Positions 1-5,068 of a stretch of 10,299 bases of DNA are shown piece by piece (position 1 is the first letter of the stretch; every line of letters starts with the position of its first letter). The translations under genes and the position numbers were made by a program. A model generated the notes under the pieces. The model did no database searches. It was given only the letters and a program-made list of their open reading frames with translations, and was not told the origin of the DNA. Source of the stretch: Candidatus Woesearchaeota archaeon (GTDB lineage Archaea; Nanobdellota; Nanobdellia; SCGC-AAA011-G17; GW2011-AR20); contig JAGVZC010000016.1 of assembly GCA_018302885.1 (NCBI GenBank), positions 1-10,299 of the forward strand, given 5' to 3'.

Positions 1-624
1 TAATTTTTCCCATACTTTATCCTCGTGAAGCCTCTCCCAAATTGCCTGCTTCTCCATATAAATCACAAAATTTGCCTTGACTTCTTCAAATTTTATTTCC
101 TCCACATTTGATGGGATAGACCAACCTCCAGATCCAAGCTTAGCCCAGTTTATGTTGTCTCCTCTATCAGAGATTTTCACTTTTCCAACAACAGAACCCA
201 TCTTGTTTGCGTTGACATGCAGCTGCTCTCTTGAAAATTCTGTAATCAATTCCAAATCTTCCAAGGACTTGTCTGTTTCTGTCTGCTCATCAACAAGGTT
301 CACTTTTGTATTTGGAATTGTCCTCTTGGCCATGTAGAAAACATCCCTAAGACTTGCATGCTTTCCTTCCTCAAGTAAATTCTTGCATATTGAAGCTACT
401 TCCACAGTCTGAAGGAATTTTTTAGAATGCGCGACATTAAAAAAAAATCTTTTTGAAGTATTTTCCCCAAGCTTTAATGTCTTTGATTTTTTATCATAAG
501 AGACATTTGACAAACTTCTTACTGGGACTTCAAGAAAAGGATTTTCCTTCTTTTCTATTTTATTGATTACTTTCTTTCCAAGAAGTTTCAGTTCATCTTT
601 TATTTTATTTTTCAATTTGTCCAT
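1..624 (-). CDS. top6A: DNA topoisomerase VI subunit A, N-terminal 208 residues (cut by window edge)
   Basis: Topoisomerase VI is a type IIB enzyme (A2B2) that cuts both DNA strands and passes another duplex through the break. Subunit A is the Spo11-like cutting subunit. I translated the minus strand from ATG 624-622 and it stays open to base 1. Residues 91-98 read SLRDVFYM, the winged-helix (CAP-like) active-site motif, with Tyr97 as the expected DNA-linking tyrosine. Family members often have two tyrosines here; the first is Phe96 in this protein. Residues around 187-192 (VIYMEK) match the first Toprim strand, with Glu191 as the expected metal-binding acid. The Toprim Asp residues lie beyond the window. 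The start overlaps the end of top6B by 20 nt in another frame, which suggests coupled translation. A run of nine A at 439-447 does not break the frame. Family assignment is secure. Confidence 0.95.
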   Translation of the reverse strand, partial: MDKLKNKIKDELKLLGKKVINKIEKKENPFLEVPVRSLSNVSYDKKSKTLKLGENTSKRFFFNVAHSKKFLQTVEVASICKNLLEEGKHASLRDVFYMAKRTIPNTKVNLVDEQTETDKSLEDLELITEFSREQLHVNANKMGSVVGKVKISDRGDNINWAKLGSGGWSIPSNVEEIKFEEVKANFVIYMEKQAIWERLHEDKVWEKL

Positions 625-2179
625 TTTCTTCCAGCTCAGGTATTCCTTTCTTTAATATTTTTAATAAATCCTCCTGAATTTTTTCTTTTTTCTCTCCAGT
701 AAGATTAGATAATGATGAAGCCAGCTCAGGAATATAATTTTCAAAAAGACTTGCTCTTGCTCTTTGCTCCTTTGCCCTCACATGCTTCCTTATATATGAT
801 GCAAGTTTCCTTCCAACATCCTGCAATGCTAATTTTATTTCCTTGACTATTTCGGGATAATGAGCAATTGCCTCCTTAGATTCCGATGTAAATGGAACCC
901 ACACAGAAGCTATGTGAACCAAAAGAACTACAGGCCCTATTGGCAATGCCCCCTTGCTTTGTGACAATCCATAATTCCTCCATGCTGTTGATATTACTGA
1001 TTTTGTTATTGCACATGCTGACTGCTGATACTGCAATGGAACCCTGTTTGCGAATCTTAATAATTTTATGGAATCCTCTTTTTGTAAATCTCCCCCATAA
1101 GCTAAAGAGGCCTCAACGATAAATGGATTACCACGATAAACTGACGGTGGCCTTGTGACTGATGCATAAAAATCTGCGTTAATCTCCTTCTTCAATCCCC
1201 TCAGGAGCAACTCATCTCCTATAGGTGTAACAGAATCTGTAGGCGGAGCAATTATTTTCACCTGCTGTATTGCCTTGTATAAATTCTCTGCTTCCTGCTT
1301 TGCAATTCTTGATGGTCTTGATCTTTCGTACACGCCTGCCTTGTCACATATTTCCTTTGCAACCTTTGCTGAGACCCTGCAGAAATCATTTTGCAAAAAA
1401 GACTGCAATGTGGATGATTGGGTATCACGAAGCATACTTATCAAAATTCCAAGTTCAATACCATAAGGGTGCGGTTTTATTTCCTTTGGCTCTTTTGGCA
1501 ATTCATTTGTTGCCCTTGGAAACTCAATTTTTTGCTTTTCAGGATTAGTGTATATTAAACTCAGATGAGGATTAACAATTGCCGTCTGCTCCAGATATTC
1601 ATCTATGCTTTGTTTTCCTTTCTGATATTTTGCCTCAAGAACAATTTTAATTTTTGTTCCGTGCTCCGCTTCCCATTCTACAATTTGTTCTGCAATAATT
1701 TGCGGTTCATTTCTTTTTGTATCTATTTGCAATTCATAATAGTGCGCCGGCTTGTCTTTTTTTGTTTTAGAAACTATTATTATTGGCTTTCCCGTCGTTA
1801 ACTGACCATACATTGCTGAAGCTGAAATTCCAATTCCCTGCTGACCTCTTGAACATTTCAGCCTGTGAAATTTACTTCCATACAACAATTTACCAAATAT
1901 TTTCGGTATTTGCTCTTTTACAATTCCCGGCCCATTATCCTCTACTGTAACTTCAAACCTGTCTTCCTGTAAATCTTCTACTTTTACAATTATATTTGGC
2001 AATATTCTTGCTTCCTCACAAGCATCCAAAGAATTATCAACTGCTTCCTTTATTGTTGTCAGCAATGCTTTTCTTGGATTATCAAAACCTAAAAGATGTT
2101 TATTTTTCAGAAAAAATTCCGATATTGATATTTCTCTTTGCTGCTTAGCTAAAGTTTCCGCAGTTACCTCTTTTTCCAT
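605..2179 (-). CDS. top6B: DNA topoisomerase VI subunit B (GHKL ATPase subunit)
   Basis: This is the ATP-binding subunit that dimerises on nucleotide binding and gates strand passage by subunit A. Numbered from the ATG at 2179 (524 residues), the GHKL motifs are clear. The N box is EAVDNSLDA at 45-53, with Glu45 the expected catalytic base and Asn49 the Mg ligand. DNGPGI is at 81-86, and RGQQGIGISA at 111-120 forms the ATP lid. A middle H2TH-like region lies around 235-310. The transducer domain follows, with Lys435 in SESKEA matching the switch lysine that contacts the gamma phosphate. A TTG six bases upstream (2185) is also in frame. I prefer the ATG because a TATA-like box sits about 28 nt before it. 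The length is normal for the family. The gene follows the KH gene after 40 nt and overlaps top6A. Confidence 0.97.
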   Translation of the reverse strand: MEKEVTAETLAKQQREISISEFFLKNKHLLGFDNPRKALLTTIKEAVDNSLDACEEARILPNIIVKVEDLQEDRFEVTVEDNGPGIVKEQIPKIFGKLLYGSKFHRLKCSRGQQGIGISASAMYGQLTTGKPIIIVSKTKKDKPAHYYELQIDTKRNEPQIIAEQIVEWEAEHGTKIKIVLEAKYQKGKQSIDEYLEQTAIVNPHLSLIYTNPEKQKIEFPRATNELPKEPKEIKPHPYGIELGILISMLRDTQSSTLQSFLQNDFCRVSAKVAKEICDKAGVYERSRPSRIAKQEAENLYKAIQQVKIIAPPTDSVTPIGDELLLRGLKKEINADFYASVTRPPSVYRGNPFIVEASLAYGGDLQKEDSIKLLRFANRVPLQYQQSACAITKSVISTAWRNYGLSQSKGALPIGPVVLLVHIASVWVPFTSESKEAIAHYPEIVKEIKLALQDVGRKLASYIRKHVRAKEQRARASLFENYIPELASSLSNLTGEKKEKIQEDLLKILKKGIPELEENGQIEK

Positions 2180-2203
2180 TAACAAATGAAAGAATTAATT
2201 TAG

Positions 2204-2211
2204 TTTATAAA
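2204..2211 (-). promoter_or_regulatory. TATA-like box upstream of top6B
   Basis: TTTATAAA is centred about 28 nt upstream of the top6B ATG, inside the 40-nt gap after the KH gene. That distance would place transcription start at or very near the start codon, giving a leaderless mRNA. The spacing is seen directly and promoter activity is inferred. AT-rich gaps produce such matches by chance. Confidence 0.5.
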
Positions 2212-2219
2212 TTTTTATG

Positions 2220-2726
2220 TTATTTATTCTTTAATTTTTGTTTTTCTATATAAGCATAAACATTTCCGTGTTTGCTTCCATGTATAAGATTTATTATTCC
2301 CTGTCTTGCAATTATTACACTATCTATTTTTCCTATAATACCTAAAGTTTTTCCATAAACTTCAATTTTTGTATTTGTCAATGATTCAATATAACCCCTC
2401 GCTTTTCCTTCTCTTCCAATCAACCTCGACCTTATCCTAATTAAATCTTTTTTATTTCTTGCAAACTCCTCAATATTAATTATTTCAAAAGAATAATCCT
2501 CATTAAGCAATTTTAATGCAATATCCGGATTAAAACCCCTTCCCACTGCCTTGATAACATTCAGGCAGTTGAATACATTTACAGGTTCTCCTTCAATAAA
2601 CACATCACCATTTTCAGAATTAATTCTTATTTTTGTATCAGTTGATTTTTGTATCTTTCTTTTGGTTGAGCCTTTAGCGCCTACTAACATTGGAATTCTT
2701 TCCCTTGGAATTCTTAATTGTTCCAT
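2220..2726 (-). CDS. Dim2/Pno1-like protein with two KH domains
   Basis: A 168-residue RNA-binding protein of the archaeal Dim2/Pno1 (Krr1-related) family. In eukaryotes Pno1/Dim2 acts in late small-subunit ribosome assembly and binds near the 3' end of 18S rRNA. Archaeal members are thought to act similarly on 16S rRNA maturation and can bind aIF2alpha. KH1 spans about residues 1-75 with GXXG loop G16-A-K-G19. KH2 spans about 95-162 with loop G104-R-E-G107. The C-terminal HGSKHGNVYAYIEK stretch is typical of this family. The ATG at 2726 directly abuts the TAA of aIF1A (TAAATG), so the two are almost certainly co-transcribed and probably translationally coupled. The pairing with aIF1A fits a shared small-subunit role. 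The family call is firm; the exact role here is by analogy. Confidence 0.93.
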   Translation of the reverse strand: MEQLRIPRERIPMLVGAKGSTKRKIQKSTDTKIRINSENGDVFIEGEPVNVFNCLNVIKAVGRGFNPDIALKLLNEDYSFEIINIEEFARNKKDLIRIRSRLIGREGKARGYIESLTNTKIEVYGKTLGIIGKIDSVIIARQGIINLIHGSKHGNVYAYIEKQKLKNK

Positions 2727-3038
2727 TTAAAATTCTTCAGTTGAAATATTTTTTATCAATCCTTTCTTCTTAAGAACTGCAATCTGATTTTCCCTGTATT
2801 TGAATATTATATCCCCCTTTGTATCATCCAATTCCCATGGCTCAACAAGAATCGTGTCATTTTCCCTTATCCATAGCTTCCTTTTTAATCTTCCAGGTAT
2901 CCTGCAAATTCTTGACTTTCCATCAAAGCATTTTACTCTTGCCCTGCTTCCACCAAGCCTTTGCTCAACTATTCCTATTGTCTGTTTTCCTCTTGGAAGC
3001 TTTACTCTTACAAATTCTTCCTGTTGTTCTTCTGGCAT
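2727..3038 (-). CDS. eif1A: Translation initiation factor 1A (aIF1A)
   Basis: A 103-residue homologue of eukaryotic eIF1A and bacterial IF1. It binds the A site of the small ribosomal subunit and aids start-site selection. After a short charged N-terminal tail (residues 1-10) comes an S1-like OB fold: IGIVEQRLGGSRARVKCFDG, then RICRIPGRLKRKLWIRENDTI, then a strand with WELDDTKGDIIFKY. All of these are characteristic of aIF1A. The C-terminal tail is short, as usual for archaea. The ATG at 3038 is chosen because the family usually begins just before this tail and because a TATA box lies about 24 nt upstream. It is the first gene of the minus-strand cluster aIF1A, KH, top6B, top6A. No Shine-Dalgarno sequence is evident. 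Confidence 0.96.
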   Translation of the reverse strand: MPEEQQEEFVRVKLPRGKQTIGIVEQRLGGSRARVKCFDGKSRICRIPGRLKRKLWIRENDTILVEPWELDDTKGDIIFKYRENQIAVLKKKGLIKNISTEEF

Positions 3039-3058
3039 GATATTGAATAATTTGGTTT

Positions 3059-3066
3059 TTTTATAA
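3059..3066 (-). promoter_or_regulatory. TATA box of the aIF1A operon
   Basis: On the minus strand this reads TTATAAAA, about 24 nt upstream of the aIF1A ATG. That is the expected distance for an archaeal TATA box driving a leaderless or nearly leaderless transcript. It lies 20 bp from the nearer copy of the paired palindromic boxes, so a protein bound there might also affect this promoter. Function is inferred from sequence and position only. Confidence 0.65.
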
Positions 3067-3085
3067 GCTTTTGGTTAAATTATAT

Positions 3086-3104
3086 ATACTTACATTTAAT
3101 GTAT
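3086..3104. promoter_or_regulatory. Palindromic operator-like box, distal copy
   Basis: The 19-bp sequence ATACTTACATTTAATGTAT is repeated exactly at 3138-3156. Its core TACATTTAATGTA (3091-3103) is a perfect inverted repeat of two 6-bp half sites around a central T, as expected for a dimeric or tandem-HTH DNA-binding protein. It lies in the divergent spacer between aIF1A and the 202-residue HTH gene. The repeat and symmetry are seen directly; operator function is inferred. Confidence 0.6.
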
Positions 3105-3127
3105 TATTTATTATAAAATACGTAATA

Positions 3128-3135
3128 TTTATATA
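3128..3135 (+). promoter_or_regulatory. TATA box of the HTH/surface-protein genes
   Basis: TTTATATA (within an A/T stretch 3124-3140) is centred about 35 nt before the ATG at 3167. This would put transcription start near 3156-3160 with a leader of only about 7-10 nt. The proximal palindromic box (3138-3156) lies between this TATA box and the predicted start site, where a bound protein would block polymerase recruitment. Inferred from position. Confidence 0.55.
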
Positions 3136-3137
3136 TA

Positions 3138-3156
3138 ATACTTACATTTAATGTAT
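3138..3156. promoter_or_regulatory. Palindromic operator-like box, proximal copy
   Basis: An exact second copy of the 19-bp box, with its 13-bp palindromic core at 3143-3155, lying 52 bp (about five helical turns) from the first. It overlaps a further 10-bp palindrome ATGTATACAT (3151-3160), so the half site TACAT/ATGTA occurs three times in 18 bp. It sits just downstream of the rightward TATA box and ends 10 bp before the HTH gene start, the classical place for a repressor site. Binding is inferred. Confidence 0.65.
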
Positions 3157-3166
3157 ACATAGCGCT

Positions 3167-3775
3167 ATGAAAAATTTGGATAAACAGAAGGATAGAGAGA
3201 ATGCTATTTCTTTCTATTCCAAGTTATCTAACAAGGAAAAAGAGTTGTTTAGGGAATGCGCAAGCATAATTCTTCCTGAAAAAAAAGCACTTACATTTGA
3301 TGATTTAATACAGTTTGAAAAAGCCAAAGAATCATTATTGCCCTTGAAGGACAAATACAAAATAAGCATAGATGAATTATTTGATTTTGTCAGGGAGCAA
3401 TTGTTTATTCCTGTAAATATTTTCAATAAAAAATTAACTGTTCTTGAGTCCATTGTCAAACATCTCAAGGAAGAAAAGAATTTGTCATTGCACAAGATTT
3501 CAGAAATTTTAGGAAGGGATGAAAGGAATATATGGCATACTTACAACAATTCAAAGAAAAAATATTCCAGTAAGATAATCACTAAAAAAATAGAATTGTG
3601 GATTCCTGTTTCAATCTTTGACGGCAAATTATCCGCTTTGGAATCCGTTGCATATTATCTTCATGATAAACTCGGCCTCAAATTTTCACAGATTGCTGAT
3701 TTGCTGAACAGGGATCAGAGAACAATCTGGACTTCATACTCAAGAGCTAAAAAGAAATATGTCAGACAAAAATAA
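3167..3775 (+). CDS. Probable DNA-binding regulator with two tandem helix-turn-helix-like units
   Basis: I do not recognise a named family. The 202-residue protein has a charged helical N-terminal part (1-80), then the same 53-residue unit twice, at 81-133 and 146-198. By hand alignment about 24 of 53 positions are identical with no gaps. Each copy starts IPVxIF, continues KLxxLES, has a likely HTH (L-x4-I-x3-L, then RDxRxIW) and ends in KKKY. The motif of a helix ending in R-D-x-R-x-I-W followed by basic residues resembles sigma region 4-like or Trp-repressor-like recognition helices. No signal peptide or membrane segment is seen, so it should be cytoplasmic. Two palindromic boxes lie just upstream, which suggests autoregulation. 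Its stop overlaps the start of the large surface-protein gene by 17 nt, so it may control or be co-produced with that protein. DNA binding is inferred. Confidence 0.7.
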   Translation: MKNLDKQKDRENAISFYSKLSNKEKELFRECASIILPEKKALTFDDLIQFEKAKESLLPLKDKYKISIDELFDFVREQLFIPVNIFNKKLTVLESIVKHLKEEKNLSLHKISEILGRDERNIWHTYNNSKKKYSSKIITKKIELWIPVSIFDGKLSALESVAYYLHDKLGLKFSQIADLLNRDQRTIWTSYSRAKKKYVRQK

Positions 3776-5009
3776 AATAACAAAACTGGAAAGCAAGAGG
3801 AATGAGCTAGTCAGAAGCATATATACTTGCGCACACCACAAGAAAAAAATAATTAATTTAGTTCAGGAGTTAAGCAGCCAGCATGAAAGAGACAGAATCA
3901 GCCACAGGGAATACAGTGAAAGGTTATTCAATGCGCTGGATAAAAGAACGCCAGAGCACTGGATCAATTATTATGATGAAAAAATAAGAGACTACAATAA
4001 TCAATTAAATGTTATCAGTGAAGAAATAAAAAGAGAGGAGAAGAAATTCAACATCACTCCTCTTGCAACAGTATTTGCCATATTGATATTATTAGGATTT
4101 GGATTGTATTTATTACAACCAACAATAACTGGTTTAATAATTGGGGATAATGCAACCCTTGAGGAAAATATTACTCTGACTGAAAATGTAATTATAATTG
4201 ATAATATTACAATTGAAGAAAATTTAACATTGCCTGAAAATATAACTGAAGAGCAGGTTGTAGTTGATACACAAATTGAGATTGAGGAAGAAGTTTTGAT
4301 ACAAGGGTATGTTGAAATAAACAAGCCTGTCAAATGGGTTAAGAGAGTTAAATTAAAAGAGAGCACCGACAGCTTAACAATCAGGCTTTCTGACAAGGTG
4401 TCTTATGTAAAAGTCAGTAGGATTGTTGATGAAGTGAAAGAAGAGATTGGAGAAGATAAGATAAAGGTAATTGAAGACAATGAAATAAGACCAATAGCAT
4501 TGACAGGCTATGCAGTAATGGAGCCTGAAATAAACAATGATGAGATTGGTTTGATTATAGATGAGGAAGTGGAGGAAGTTGAAATAGAGTATTACACTGA
4601 AGGCCCTGGAATAATTGAAAAAGAAATCAGCAATGGTAAAAAAGAAATAACTGTTTACTCTGATGTTCATTATGAGAATATCCTGGCTTACACTTCAATT
4701 GATGATGCCAATAGGGACTTGATTAAATTATACAGGACAACAAATGGAGTGAGGGAATCAACTGAAATAATTGATTATGTGGATGACAATAACAATGGAT
4801 TAATTGATGAGATTAGATGGATTGTTCCTTCATTAAGCAATGAGACTTATGAAGTGATAATTGAAATTAGCAAAGCTGTGCATCTTGACGAAAATAAAGA
4901 ATTCATATCTGATATTTATAATGAAGTTTACAGACTGGACAACAATTGGAGTGAAGAAATTGAGAATAATGAATATCAAGAATTGAAGTTTATGATGAAA
5001 ATAATTTAA
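3759..5009 (+). CDS. Membrane-anchored surface protein, N-terminal part (frame broken at its 3' end)
   Basis: This is the 416-residue front part of a large archaeal surface protein. Residues 1-97 are charged and helical (coiled-coil-like) with no signal peptide, so they should be cytoplasmic. A membrane helix spans about 101-128, giving an N-in, C-out topology. Directly outside is a stalk with five N-x-T sequons at Asn131, 137, 149, 155 and 161. Beta-rich domains follow (about 165-375). An acidic EF-hand/thrombospondin-3-like loop, D342-x-N-x-N-G-x-I-D-E351, may bind calcium. The last residues after NNEY (403-406) do not fit; the sensible sequence continues in the -1 frame into the next entry. 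The ATG at 3759 lies inside the end of the HTH gene (17-nt overlap), suggesting coupled translation. The overall type is familiar from DPANN genomes, but its function is unknown. Confidence 0.8.
   Translation: MSDKNKITKLESKRNELVRSIYTCAHHKKKIINLVQELSSQHERDRISHREYSERLFNALDKRTPEHWINYYDEKIRDYNNQLNVISEEIKREEKKFNITPLATVFAILILLGFGLYLLQPTITGLIIGDNATLEENITLTENVIIIDNITIEENLTLPENITEEQVVVDTQIEIEEEVLIQGYVEINKPVKWVKRVKLKESTDSLTIRLSDKVSYVKVSRIVDEVKEEIGEDKIKVIEDNEIRPIALTGYAVMEPEINNDEIGLIIDEEVEEVEIEYYTEGPGIIEKEISNGKKEITVYSDVHYENILAYTSIDDANRDLIKLYRTTNGVRESTEIIDYVDDNNNGLIDEIRWIVPSLSNETYEVIIEISKAVHLDENKEFISDIYNEVYRLDNNWSEEIENNEYQELKFMMKII
4973..5009 (+). other. Frame-change point inside the surface-protein gene
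   Basis: The upstream frame ends at TAA 5007-5009. The downstream frame is open from just after TGA 4970-4972. Between 4982 and 5068 the second frame reads IEVYDENN, LIADFSS, YNKIYLTNLV and then GSQDTFDLRI. This is coherent protein with no start codon before GTG 5069. A shift of -1 within these 37 bases would join both parts. No X-XXY-YYZ slippery heptamer is present in the upstream frame here, so a real indel or deletion, or an assembly error, is more likely than programmed frameshifting. Confidence 0.8.
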
Positions 5010-5068
5010 TTGCTGATTTTAGCAGCATTAATTCAAATGAATATAATAAAATTTATTTAACCAATTTA

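Noticed and set aside
77..337. Open frame of 86 codons on the plus strand at the left end
   Set aside because: It lies opposite the clear top6A reading frame, has no family resemblance and no promoter; it is an antisense shadow.
892..1801. Several plus-strand open frames opposite top6B
   Set aside because: All are antisense to a well-conserved topoisomerase gene and their translations show no domain pattern.
3081..3160. A CRISPR-like array from the repeated 19-bp boxes
   Set aside because: Only two short copies in a promoter region, no Cas genes, and the palindromic cores fit transcription-factor sites better.
4001..4670. Two minus-strand open frames opposite the surface protein
   Set aside because: Ser/Ile/Val-rich or Tyr/Phe-rich translations, as expected from the complement of sequon-rich coding DNA; no start signals.
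4981..5009. Programmed -1 ribosomal frameshift joining the two surface-protein halves
   Set aside because: No X-XXY-YYZ heptamer in the upstream frame and no evident stem-loop downstream; an indel or assembly error is simpler.
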